Part shown: one piece after another, positions 33,925 to 44,942 of the stretch
How positions within the stretch are numbered: the first letter of the stretch is position 1
Layout: the number at the start of each line of letters is the position of its first letter
Assembly (NCBI RefSeq): GCF_030272615.1
Contig: NC_081406.1
Location: 144,870,091 to 144,934,090, forward strand
From: Cryptomeria japonica
Lineage: Eukaryota; Streptophyta; Pinopsida; Cupressales; Cupressaceae
Direction of reading: 5' to 3'
Length of the DNA stretch: 64,000 nucleotides
Translations under genes and position numbers: made by a program
Notes under the pieces: generated by a model
Databases searched by the model: none
What the model was told of the DNA's origin: nothing
The model's input: the letters and a program-made list of their open reading frames with translations, nothing else

Positions 33925-35480
33925 AATGCTAGGCATTAAGGCTCAAGTGAATCACTATTATGAAATTATCTACTACTTCAGTTTGCATTCTTGATCTCAT
34001 ATTCGACTCCGAGATCTATTTTAGAAATACATCAAAATCAAAGTGCAATTTCTTTTGTTTCAGAAATACATCAAAATCAAAGTCCAATTAAAGGTACAAT
34101 AATTAAGGCGCATCTTTCATAGTTTTTTTGGAAAATAACCCACATAGAAAGTGTACTGCATATCCATTGGAATTAGAAACGTACTTTTTAGCACGTATGA
34201 AATCTTCATCTCAAATTCTAAGCGATATTTTCACATAGAAAACACTCCTCCTATCAGAGGACTTTATGCTTGTCATTTTGATGAAGAGTTGCATGGGTAT
34301 GGATGTTAGCTTGTTCTTGAAGAAAATATTGAATTGGTGGTTAAATGATTATAGCAGACTGATGAGTTTTGATCGTCTCATTAGGTGGCATGAAGAGTTC
34401 TGCTTCTTTGGAAAGGAAAAAAGGTGAAAAGGAATATTTAAAACTTCTAAATTTAGAGCTTCGAGGTATTTCATAAATCAGTAGCAGTTGAGTTGATCAA
34501 GGAGCATTATAAATATTTCCCTCCAAACTTGTTCAAGAATAATATCAAAAATGGAATGCCCATATGTATCTATGTTTCATGTGTGTTCATAAGCTATAGG
34601 TTTAATGACACCAGGTGGAGAATATTTTGGGAAGGTTGTGTTTATACAACACAACAAATTGCTTTGTAGCTAAAGGGACTTTCAAATTGGAGAAGGTATC
34701 TAAAGGGATTTTCAAAGGCTATCTATAGCTACAGATGGCCTTTCCCCGACTGCCTACATTCGGCCCCTCATCTCTTGAAGCCTAAGAGCAAGAGGGAGCG
34801 GGGAAGAGAACAATGAGGACATGGAAGAGTCGGCTCTAACAAAGAGCCTGTTTAGTTAAAATTGATAACTAAAGCCAGACCCCTGTTTTGATTACAATAC
34901 CCATCTCTAGAGCTCATCTAGTAGTTTTTATAGCTAGAATCTTGCATCCCTAAAACTCATCCTCTAGTTTTTATAGTTAGAATCTTGCATCCATAAAGTT
35001 ATCAACAATGCGATGATGACGCGACTCAAGCATTTGAATTTCAACAGTATTTTATTCTTCACGGTGGTCCATGATAGTTTCATGATAGTTTAAGTCATAT
35101 GGTTTGATAAGTTTTCTTGTTCTATTTTAGGTTTCATATTGGGAATATATCATTTCCATGTGTATAAAACAAACATATGTCAAATGAGAACATGACAGTT
35201 GTATACAACTCGAAGGTTGTTGCATTCCTTACTCTTATAAAATGAATTCCAAGGCTATAATTAAGAGAGTTTTTTGGAGGGAATCTTGGTCTCTTTGGAA
35301 AAGGGTATAGTAGTAGTGTTTAAGTTATAATGTGGAGTCTTCCACAATGAAGGATGTATATACTCCTTCAACAATATTAATTAGTTTATGATTAGTCAAG
35401 ACAATTACTACATATATAGTCTCTAGAATGTACTTCTTGATCTCACATGAATAATAATATCAATGGTTTTGTTATTTGTC
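33925..35480. repeat. Duplicated block, copy B (interrupted similarity)
   Basis: Resembles 20716-22184 in two parts. One is GTACTGCATATCC...TAGCACGTATGAA...CATAGAAAACAC at about 34150-34250. The other is TTGTTGCATTCCTTA-TATAAAATGAATTCCAAGG at about 35217-35262, with the following 200 bp. With the gypsy element removed the two copies would lie near each other in direct orientation. Otherwise I see no gene. Confidence 0.45.
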
Positions 35481-35646
35481 TTTGCAAATATCTTGTGAAA
35501 GTGAAATTTTGTTTGTGGATTTATGTACTTGTATCAAAAAATTAAAGAAATTAAAAAAAAAGATATATATACTATTAATATATATCGCGCAAGGCAAATT
35601 ATGGTAAGTGTGCATTTAATGAGACATTTATGTTGAAGTTGATTGA

Positions 35647-36386
35647 ATGCCTTTAAATTGGGCATTGGGGTATTACCGTATTTTCACATTACATGTTCGA
35701 GTTGGAAACATTGAGGTGGGAGTGATGGACATGCCAATTATGCTCAGGGCAATGAAACCACATACAATGTTTGTAGGTGAAGTCACAGATAAACGGTTAG
35801 GGGGGGTCTTGGTGAATGACCACCCATACATAATGCATGCAGTCAAGACAATGCTAGGGTTGGAGTTTTATATGGCATATCACAAGCATAGGGTCAGTTT
35901 GGACATTTCGGCCTTTTTTCTTGCCATGTTGTTAGATGTCAGGGTTTCCAAGGAGTGGGCAAAAAAAATCACCTAAATGGTGTTCGAGCATGCATATTTG
36001 TGTGACATTGATGCGGTCATTGATAATGTGGATGAGAACCTCCTCATTCCCCTCCCACATAACCATTACATTGGAAGGGTTTTTAATTTCCAATTGTGAA
36101 AACATAAGATGCACAGTTATTGTAGGCACGGAGGAGTGATATACTATGCAGTATCAATTTCCTCATGTATGTAGCCAAAATCAAGGAACTTGAGGAGGAC
36201 AATTGGCATTGGCACTACCTAACCACTGAAGGGCTAGTAGATGAAGATGAAATTGATGAGAATGCGGTTGAGATTGTAGGGGCACTGGAGCTGGGGAGTG
36301 GAGAGGAATGGACTGAAAATGACATACGCAATGTGGAGGAAATTGTTGGCATGATTGGCATAACTGATGCAGATGAAGAATGGTGA
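35647..36386 (+). pseudogene. Unrecognised gene copy, broken (family shared with 38449-38853)
   Basis: Open from ATG 35647 for 109 codons, then a TAA, then the same frame to about 36100. Two further frames continue to 36386 with an acidic C-terminus (KELEEDNWHWHYL, then Glu/Asp-rich to the stop). The segment GEVTDKRLGGVLV...AVKTMLGLEFYMAYHK aligns without gaps to the minus-strand copy at 38449. The similarity resumes past the stop (EHAYLCDIDAVIDNV against AEYLGGMDSIWEWV). I do not recognise the family. Because both copies decayed independently yet align as protein, it was probably once a real gene. Confidence 0.5.
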
Positions 36387-36439
36387 CTGAACTGGTAAAG
36401 GATTGTTTGTGATGACATTGTGATGAAGAGATTGAGATT

Positions 36440-37812
36440 GCATGATTGGATGACTTTGATCAGTTATTTGTATTGTCATTCATGGAAATTGATGTATACT
36501 ATGTTGTATTTTATCATCTAAGTCTTTTTGGTCTATCGGAAATGCCTTACCGGTATTGAAGACAGTGAACTGGGAATTAGGACCTTAACCAGTAAACGAG
36601 GAAATGTTTTGATTAGATATGGCGATTGGTGATGATTGAAGTGTTGTAGTTTGGAATGTGAGTTTATATCATTATAATATGTATATGATCGGAACCGCAT
36701 CATGTTTTGGTTATTGGAAATCATGGTTATGATTTCTGTTGTATTTTTGCTAGGGTTTATGAACCGATAAATAATTCTCTTAACTGGTAATGATTTTTGG
36801 TTTGGCAGTGATCTACATCAAGTTCAAATGTTGAAGGTGACATGGCACAAACCGCGTGAAGTGTTTGAATGATGTTTTGGTGTGTTTGAAGATCAAATTT
36901 CATGGGAATATGCAAAGTGCTTAGCAAAGTGTTCTAAGAGTTTAACTTTGTATCACATGAAGATGAGATGATCATTCAACAGTTGTAATTGATTGTAATG
37001 ATCCATATGATGATCAATGATGATCTGTAATGAGTTGTAAAGATCCATGATGATCTATGTTGTAAGTCTTAGGGTTTTGTAATCAACTAAGTTGAAAAGG
37101 TTCTTTATGTCGGTACAATTGATGTTTGTTGTGTCGGTGGTTTTGAGAAGAGCGTGAGGCCGAACCAGAGTGTAGCAGATTTGGAGAAAGAATTGGATTC
37201 GATCAAGCAAGCTATTAAGTGCTATATCCATATCTTTCACTATTGTTCTCTAACAATTACATCAACAAAATCCCTTAACCGGTTAGGTCCTAACATGCCT
37301 TACATTGTAAATCCCTTAACCGGGTAGCTCAACATTTGAGTGTTAAATCCTCTTGTGAGGTTGATCCTAACAGGGCTCATCATCTAAATCCCTTAATCGG
37401 GTGACTCCTAATACGGTTTTCTTCTAACATGACATCTTTGTAAGCTTCTAACCGAGCTAGGCTCCTAACATGGTGCATTCTAAAAGAGTGCACAATTTTT
37501 GTGGGTACCAATTCCCACCATGGTTTTTCCCTATTTGGGTTTCCACGTGAAAAACATGGTGTTCATATGGTGAATGTTTTTATGTGTTGTTATGTTTTTC
37601 TTTCAATTTATGCATGTTGATGAACACTTAATGATTAGTTTTGATAAACCGGTTTAATAGTTGGTTATCAGTGATTACCGGTAATGGTAAAGAGTTTATT
37701 ACTGGTTTATGATTGATTTGGTAAAGTTTTGCAATTTCAAGTCTTAAGTTTGAAATTATTGTTAATACTAATTCACCCCCCCTCTCAGTATTAATCGAAT
37801 CCTCTAAGATTA
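36440..37812 (+). repeat. LTR fragment or old solo LTR, copia type
   Basis: Ends GATTAACA after AATTCACCCCCCCTCTCAG, the signature of the copia-type LTRs here. Holds the double inverted repeat at 37501-37547 (GTGGG/CCCAC, then TGG/CCA with CCC/GGG inside) and the repeated phrases AATCCCTTAACCGG and TCCTAACA also found in the Copia-B LTR. The 5' boundary is uncertain; 36440 is approximate. Confidence 0.55.
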
Positions 37813-38145
37813 ACAAAAAATGCAGCAGGCGAAGCTCATGCTAATTGCGCACAGGATTGCTCGCTCATCTTACAAGCCAAGAAAGTCAAGGAGGAACGTG
37901 AAGCCACGGAGGCGACAAGGTGGACTGGGAATGTCTCCTAGCCCTGAAGTATGGTACAGATGCTTCATTCTATTTTGATGCTTGAATTTTGTATTGTGGG
38001 TTATGGGTTGTTATGGGTGATCATTGGAAATTCTACCGAGAATGTATTTTCGGCTACAAGCCAGATACTGTTGTATCTTTTTTTTTATCTTAATATAATG
38101 GGTGCAGGCCCTACCCAACTATTCACTTATCAAAAAAAAATGTTC
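37813..38145 (+). mobile_element. Probable LINE-type 3' end with poly(A)
   Basis: Non-coding 3' tail ending TTCACTTATC followed by nine A, preceded by GGGTGCAGGCCC. This is the style of 5'-truncated plant L1 ends. The upstream part has a short Lys/Glu-rich open stretch that I cannot identify. No reverse transcriptase remains. Confidence 0.45.
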
Positions 38146-38448
38146 AAATGATTTATTTTGGCAAATCTTTCATTATGTTGGGAGAACCAGAATATATTAT
38201 AATGGATTTTGTCCTTGCACAACTATTTACTATTATTGTTTCTCAGATTGTCACTTTCTGGACTTACCAGTAGGTAATATGATATTTTATTGATTTAAAG
38301 CTTCAAACAAGATTACAAAAATATTGGAGTCATCAAATAACCTCCATCCAATCCATCTATCCATACCCACAATCACCAAAGACAACTCTGAAATAAACCC
38401 TAATGCCCGCCTCCCATCCTCTTCTTGCAAGCTCTTTGGATCTCGCCT
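38146..38448. other. Sequence downstream of the minus-strand gene fragment
   Basis: On the minus strand this follows the stop at 38449 and could be the old 3' end of that gene (an AATAAA-like AATAAAATATC at about 38290-38280). Nothing else is visible. Confidence 0.3.
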
Positions 38449-38853
38449 TCAACTCATCCTCTTGCCAGCGAACAAAGGGTAGTGGGTCTGCAGGCTTTGT
38501 CGACCCTTCAAAAATGATGAAACCCACTCCCAAATTGAATCCATCCCTCCCAAGTATTCTGCTGCAATTAAAGTTTGCAAGGCCCTCTTCACCTTGTCTA
38601 CATCCTCTTCAAATTCTAATCCCCATGCAACAATAAGGGAATAGATTTCCATATTAGTTTTGTATTTGTGACTAATATGAACAATCTCCTCTCCCAACAA
38701 GAGATTCACCGCATCCACAAGCCTTTCATCCTTGAACAGGAATAGGCCCTTCAATCTCTTATCCGACACTTGCCCATGAAAGGCACCAATTTCTTCTCTG
38801 TTTTGAATGTGAAACTGACTTCCATGTTCCCTCTGTAACAAAAATGTCGACAC
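38449..38853 (-). pseudogene. Unrecognised gene fragment, second copy of the 35647 family
   Basis: 134 codons open on the minus strand. Upstream are three in-frame stops, and a plausible splice acceptor (TTTTGTTACAG) at about residue 8, so the true exon may start there. GQVSDKRLKGLFLF...AVNLLLGEEIVHISHK aligns to GEVTDKRLGGVLV... of the plus-strand copy. A trailing segment is basic (KGRQSLQ...GKRMS). No known domain recognised. Copia-B inserted about 70 bp upstream of this fragment, and the sequence beyond Copia-B at 46556 would be its original upstream DNA. Confidence 0.5.
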
Positions 38854-38924
38854 CCCTTCAATTTATTATTAGCCCCTAGTCTCTGCAACACTCTCTCTCA
38901 AAGAACTCTTAAACATGTTTAATA

Positions 38925-38959
38925 TAAATGGCCACCAGAAATGAATAAATAATCAATAC
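38925..38959 (+). repeat. 35-bp direct repeat flanking Copia-B, left copy
   Basis: Identical to 46521-46555. It starts TAAATGGCCACC and ends ATAATCAATAC, directly abutting the TG of the 5' LTR. Confidence 0.92.
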
Positions 38960-40539
38960 TGTTGGCATTATGTGAACCGGCATGAAGACATAATGATATT
39001 GTATGTTGTCATTGATGTCAATATGTGACATGATGTGAACCGACACATGTGATAGGAAAGTGATAGGTGATAAGAGAGAACCGACATATGTATGAACCGG
39101 TTTATATGCCAAAGTGAAGTGGCATATTTGTTCAAGATGAACCGGCATGTAGTTATGGGAACCGACACATGGAAGCATTGTGTGACTACCGGTTGGTAGG
39201 TAGTTTCCACTTCAGGATTTCCAATTGGAGTATCTCAAGCCTGTGTGACTCAATCGGTGATATTTGTGTGATGAGTTAGTAGTATAATGGAGAACAGATC
39301 ATGTTACCATGTAAGCTCTGTGCACGTGAAGGATCTTGCATGAAGAAGACTATCACTATCTACCTCGGGAATATGCAAAGTTTGTCAAACGGTGATAACA
39401 CGTGATGGGTTATCAGTCGCCATGAAATCGGTGGATAATGGATGATGGAGAATGTCTTGAGATCGATTCAAGATTGTTGCATTTATTGTAGTATGATTCA
39501 ACGGTTAGGATTGAACCGCTTGAATTGCTTAACCTAATAGGTTTCGGGTTTAGGGTTTTTGCTACCGACCTGTCTGTTTCCTATAAGGTTGATGTTGTGT
39601 TTATTTCTAAGGTTGTTGGCAAAAGTTGTGAGTGTGTATCTAAGGGAAGTGATACGTGATTCTTGCCAGGCCAAAGGAGAGAAGAGATACCTGCAAAGTG
39701 AATGTGCAAAAGGAGAAGAGGAGCCAAAACAGATCTGCATTAGCATTGAGTGTTGTTACCAGATCATTGTAATTCCTGTTGATCTTTAACCACTTCAATA
39801 GTTGTGAAATCCCTTAACAGGGTAGCCTTAACTGGGCTTGATTCAAATCCCTTAACAGGGTAACTCGAGGTTAATGAGTTCTGAGAAGCTATACAGCTCT
39901 GGAGATCCTTTAGCTATTGATTTCTAGAAATCCTCTAACAAGGTAACCCTAATCGGGTTTAACCCTTAACCGGGTATTATAGCCATCCCTTAACTAGGTG
40001 ATCCCTAACAGGATCGGTTCCTAGCAGAACCTATTGTAATGTCTTTAACCGGACAAGGCTCCTAACAGAGCGGACTTTTAAAGAGTTCAAAAAGCAACTT
40101 GTGGGTATTCATCCCCACCGTGGTTTTTCCCAGTTGGGTTTCCACGTGAAAAATATGTGTGTCATGTGTAATGCTTTTATCTTGTGATGCTTTGTTTTTA
40201 CCTATTGAGCATATGATGGTTCTATGTTTTATGCTTGTCTATTAAACATATTGAACTCATTGTTATGAAAATCTGATGTGAGTTTACCTGTTCATGCATG
40301 AGAGCATAATGGTACTATAGTATTGAGCTAAGAGGAAAGCTTAGTGAGTGACCGGCTTATGATTGTTTGAGTTGTTCTGGATGTTACCGATTGCACTCTG
40401 TTTTGACCGGTATCCCTGTTAGCCAGTCATTTGGAGTATTTGCTATCAAAATGGTTTTGGACTGTATTTTTGTTTGTACTGATTCACCCCCTCCCTCTCA
40501 GTACCGGTTTGGTACTAGTGGTTCATCATTGAGTTATCA
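38960..40539 (+). repeat. 5' LTR of Copia-B
   Basis: TGTTGGC...GAGTTATCA. Rich in CCGG-containing motifs, several decayed differently in the two LTRs (GAACCGACA here, GAACTGGCA in the 3' LTR, both derivable from GAACCGGCA). The C-rich tract is at 40484-40498 and the double inverted repeat at 40101-40146. Confidence 0.95.
40101..40146 (+). other. Two consecutive inverted repeats in the Copia-B 5' LTR
   Basis: GTGGG-TATTCATC-CCCAC (40101-40118), then CGTGG-T5-CCCA-GT-TGGG-T3-CCACG (40119-40146). Identical at 46084-46129 in the 3' LTR. The T-rich internal loop is symmetric in plan: outer 5-bp stem, T loop, inner 4-bp stem. Confidence 0.8.
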
Positions 40540-40541
40540 AT

Positions 40542-40553
40542 TGGTATCAGAGC
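40542..40553 (+). promoter_or_regulatory. Primer-binding site of Copia-B
   Basis: TGGTATCAGAGC two bases after the LTR end; initiator Met-tRNA type. Confidence 0.95.
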
Positions 40554-40608
40554 CCTCCAGGTCCTCTGTGTTGTAAGCTTAACCGCTTGAGGTAAAGACC
40601 CTAGTCAA

Positions 40609-41511
40609 ATGATGAAGAGGGAAGGTCCAAAGTTTAACAGGGAAAATTTCGGTATATGGAAAGACAAGATGAAGATATTCATTAGAAGCATGGGTGTTCA
40701 ACACTGGAGTTATGTTGAAAATGTATATGTTGTCCCTACTGGTACTCTCACTGATGACCAAAAGAGAGAGATACAAGAAAATGGGCAAGTCATGGAAGCC
40801 CTCATTAGTAGTCTATCTGACATTGAGTTTATTGATGTTCAGGACAAGGCAAATCCCAAAGAGGTATGGGATGCTCTTGAAAATATCTATGGTGGTGATG
40901 AACATGTAAAACAGGCTAAGGAAGAAAGCTCGAGAGGGAAGTTTGAAGACATGCAGATGGTTGAAGGTGAGACCATACAACAGTATGGAATAAGAATCAA
41001 AATGGTTGTAGGAGAAATCAAAAGTGCAGGTGGTAAAATAGAAGATTCCATTGTGGTAAGTAAAGTCCTGAGATCCCTGTTGCCGGTCTATGCAATAAGG
41101 GTTGTTGCTATTCAGGAGCTAAGATCAATAGACAAGTCTAAAGTATCCTTGGACTCCATCATAGCCAAGTTAACTGCCTATGAGCTAAATAGTTTTGATG
41201 GCAGTGTTGAAAAGACTGAATCAACATTTAAAGCCTTTGCTATACCATCCAGAAAAGGAAAAGAGGCTAGCACTAGTGGGGAACCTAGTCAGAGCAGAGA
41301 AATGAATGATGAGGAGATTCTGATGGCATTTGAAGCTCTCCTTGCTAGGAAGCTTCCTAAAGGAATCGGTAAATACAAAGGTAAGCTACCTTTGAAATGT
41401 TTTTCTTGTAACCGGATATGACATATTGCTATAAACTGTCCTAATGGCGATAACAAGGACAAACCAGAAAGGTTCAAGAAATTCAAAGGAGAAAATCGAA
41501 GAAACTATTTT
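40609..41511 (+). pseudogene. Copia-B gag with interrupted zinc knuckle
   Basis: Starts ATG-ATG at 40609. Capsid-like domain in residues 1-200 (FGIWKDKMK, DEHVKQAKEES, IQQYGIRIKM, LLPVYAIRVVAIQEL), the usual plant copia Gag. The knuckle CFSCNRI-HIAINC has a TGA (41419-41421) in place of the conserved Gly (normally GGN), a one-base change. After it the same frame continues through Lys-rich sequence into protease without a separate start, as in one-polyprotein copia elements. Confidence 0.93.
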
Positions 41512-42939
41512 GTGGTAGTTGATGAAGGTGTCACAGATGAGGAATCAGAAGATGAAGAGAATGAAGACATTGTGTTTGTTGTTGTAAAGGAAGATGTGGC
41601 AGACAAGAAGGCTCTTGTCTCTCGGTTTGATAATTCCAATGAGTGGATCATTGATAGTGGCTGTTCTCACCATATGACTGGTGACCGGAGCAAGTTTCTA
41701 TCCTTGGAGGAGTATGATGGTGGTATGGGTTGCTTTGGCAATGATGCACCATGCATGGTCAAAGGAAGAGGGTCCATCTCTCTGAATGGAAAGAGCAGTG
41801 CTGACAATGTGTACTGGGTTGATGGTCTCAGACACAACCTTCTAAGTGTTGCCCAACTAAATGATAGTGGCCTCACTCTGGAATTCAAGAATGGAATTTG
41901 CAGAGTCAAAGGAAAAGATGGTAAATTGGTGGCCAATGACATGCAGACCAAAGGTAACCTATTTCATCTGAATGCAAATATAAGTACATGTCTTATGGCT
42001 AAGCTTGATGATAGCTGGATATGGCATAGGAGACTCTGTCATGTAAACTTTGATAACATTGTGAAGGCTAGTAAGATCAAGGCAGTTAGAGGGTTGCCGA
42101 TGCTAAGCAAACCAAATAATACCTTGTGTAGAGAGTGTCAATTGGGGAAAATGTCTTCCTCAACCTTTAAAGGTAAATCTTTCACTGCTGACAACTTGCT
42201 TGATCTTGTGCATACTGATTTATGTGGTCCTATGAAAACTAGAAGTGTGCAGGGTGATAGGTACTTCATGATTCTCACTGATGACTGCTCAAGAATGATG
42301 TGGGTCACATTCTTGAAAGACAAGTCTGAAGCTTTTGGGAAATTCAAAGCTTTCAAAGCATTAGTGGAGAAGGAAAGCGGTAAAAGGATCAAGTGTCTCA
42401 GAACTAATCAAGGAGGGGAATTCACTTCTAGTGAAGTCAACAAGTATTGTGAAGAATTTGGCATCAAGAGACAACTGTCTGCCCCTCGGACTCTACAGCA
42501 GAATGGCCCAGTAGAGAGGAATAACCAGACTATGGTTGAAGCAGCTAGAACCATGTTGATTCAAGGAAAGGTAGCTCACACATTTTTGAGAGAAGCAGTG
42601 AGCACTGTAGTCTACACTATGAACCGGGTACTCATCAAGAAAGGTAAGGACAAAACTCCTTATGAGTATTGGACCGGTAAGACACCTGTGGTTAGCTACT
42701 TTAGGGTATTTGGTAGCAAATGTTACATCAAGAGGAGTGAACATCAGGGCAAATTTGAAGCTAAATGTGATGAGGGAATATTTCTAGGATATTCCACCAA
42801 GAGTAAAGCTTTCAAATGTTACAACAATAGGACTCAGAGAATTATGGAAAGTATCAATGTAAGAGTTGATGAATCCTCTGAGAAAACTGAGGAAACCAGG
42901 ATCGAGGAAGCTGTAAATGAACCAGTTGCAACCTTCTAG
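41512..42939 (+). pseudogene. Copia-B protease and integrase
   Basis: Same frame as gag. Acidic linker, then protease DSG at residues 48-50 of this segment, the HHCC finger (HRRLCH...CREC), and the integrase core with HTDLCGP. The second core aspartate is Asn (RTNQGGEF where Copia-A has RIDQGGEF). The Glu is present (NGPVERNN). FLGYSTKSKAFKCY closes the domain. Ends at TAG 42937-42939, probably an old Gln codon. The Asp-to-Asn change alone should abolish integration. Confidence 0.93.
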
Positions 42940-44061
42940 GAACCGGTTGTTAGTCAACCAAGTACCAGTAATAGTGTTCCTGAACTAGTGAATGCTGATA
43001 CTGATGAAGATGAGGATGAAGAGGAAAAGCAAGAAGAACCAGTTAAGACCATTCCTTGGTATGTCAAGCTAAAAAATGATCCTAAGTAGATCATAGGAGA
43101 TAAGGATGCAGGAATCCTTACAAGAAGAAAGATAAGAGAAAACTCATATATGATCTCTAAATTTGAGCCTAAATCATTCAAAGAGGCTCATAAAGATGAA
43201 GACTGGATTAAGGCAATGGAAGAGGAACTTGATTAGATAGAGAAAAATGGTACATGGTCCTTAGTACCCAGACCGGTGCATAAAAATGTCATTGGCACCA
43301 AATGGGTGTTCAGAAACAAGCTGAATGAGGATGGCACAGTGATTAGGAATAAAGCTAGATTGGTGTGCAAAGGATATGATCAAGAAGAAGGAGAAGACTA
43401 TGGAGAAACCTTTGCTCCTATAGCCAGATTGGAAGGAGTTCGTATGCTTCTTGCATATGCATCTTTTAAAGGGTTAAAAGTATATCAAATGGATGTAAAA
43501 TCTACATTCCTAAATGGTGTACTTGAAGAGGAGGTATATATAGAGCAACCAGATGGGTTTTCCCTATCTGAAGACAGTGATATGGTGTGTAGGCTACATA
43601 AATCCTTATATGGTCTAAAGCAAGCACCTAGGGCATGGTATGAGCGCCTACATTCCCATCTTGTGAAGATTGGATTTGAGAGAACAAGTGAAGATAACAA
43701 TATCTACTTGAAGTCTAAAGGAGATCAGATCTTGATTTGTGAGGTTTTTGTTGATGACATTATCTTTGGTGGAGATGACAAGATGAGTCATGAGTTTGCT
43801 GATGAGATGAAGAAAGAGTTTGAGATGTCACTCATAGGGGAGATTAAGTTCTTCATTGGACTGCAGATCCAGCAGATGAAAGATGGAATCTTTATCACTC
43901 AGTCCAAATATGTCAAAGAGGTGTTGAAGACCTTTGGCATGGAAGATAGCAAACCGGTTGGTACACTGATGGTGATCGATTGCAAATTGACAAAAGAGGA
44001 TGATTCTATACTGGTTGATGAGAAGGAATACCAATCAATGATTGGTAGTTGTATTATGTAG
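42940..44061 (+). pseudogene. Copia-B linker and reverse transcriptase
   Basis: Continues the frame with a Glu-rich linker and TAG stops near 43087 and 43234. Open RT follows at 43276-44061: [55 protein letters not shown], and catalytic FVDD. Palm motifs are intact. It ends at a frameshift close to the conserved IGSLLYL segment (here IGSCIM then stop). Confidence 0.93.
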
Positions 44062-44699
44062 TGCATAGTAGACCGGATATTGCACATGCAGTTGGCATTA
44101 TTGCAAGGTTCTAGAAAAGTCCAAGAGAATCCCACTTGATTGCAGTCAAGCGGATTCTTAGGTATATGAAGGGAACAATTGACTATGGATTGTGGTACCC
44201 ATACAACAATGATTTCAATCTGAAAGTGTTCACAGATGCTGATTGGGCAAGTAATGTGGATGACCGGAAAAGCACAACCGGTGGTGCATTCTTTCTTGGT
44301 GGTAGACTGGTCTCATGGATGAGTAAAAAGCAAAGTTGTATCTCTCAGTCTACAGCGGAAGCAGAGTATGTTGCAGCTTTCATGAACTGCACTCAGTCAA
44401 TTTAGATGAAGCATGCACTGGAAGGCTTCAAGATCCTTGTATCTGAACCGGTAAGTATATTCTATGATAACACAAGTGCTATTAATATTTCAAAGAATCC
44501 GGTTTTACATTCTAGAACCAAACATTTTGAGCTTAAGTATCATTACTTGAGGGAAAAGGTTCAGAATAAGGAGATTGCACTGGAACATGTTTCTAGTAAG
44601 GAGGAGTTAGCAGACATATTCACCAAGCCTCTCCCAAAGACTACATTTGTGCACTTAAGAGGTGAATTAGGGGTACTGCCCCTTCAGGAGGTGAACTAA
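44062..44699 (+). pseudogene. Copia-B RNase H domain
   Basis: In a new frame after the frameshift: RPDI-HAVGIIARF, then a TAG at a Gln position, KRILRYMKGT, TDADWASNVDDRKSTTGG, SQSTAEAEY. A TAG at 44403 replaces a Trp codon (I-MKHAL). Then YDNTSAINISKNPV-H-RTKH and DIFTKPL, ending at 44699. All the usual RNase H acidic residues are visible. Confidence 0.93.
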
Positions 44700-44942
44700 A
44701 AGTATTTGTTCCACATCAGTCAGGTATTGCATAGTCAATTTTTTTTTGATTGATGTGTTGAAGGATGCTACTCCTCAGGGAGAGCAGCATAATGAAACAG
44801 AGATGCTTGTGCCTCCACTTTGGCATTGTTGTCAAAGGGGGAGAAGGAGTGAAGCGGAAAAGATATCTGCAACAAATGGGGGAGAAGATGTGAAGCGAAG
44901 AAGATATCTTTGTATATTGCCATCAATGCCAAAGGGGGAGAT
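44700..44942 (+). promoter_or_regulatory. Copia-B 3' leader with two polypurine tracts
   Basis: Non-coding. CAAAGGGGGAGAAGG at 44834-44848, preceded by CTTTGGCATTGTTGT, and CCAAAGGGGGAGAT at 44929-44942, directly before the 3' LTR. The second is the functional polypurine tract. The first may be a duplicate or a second initiation site. The gag-only element has similar multiple tracts at 5236-5410. Confidence 0.8.
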
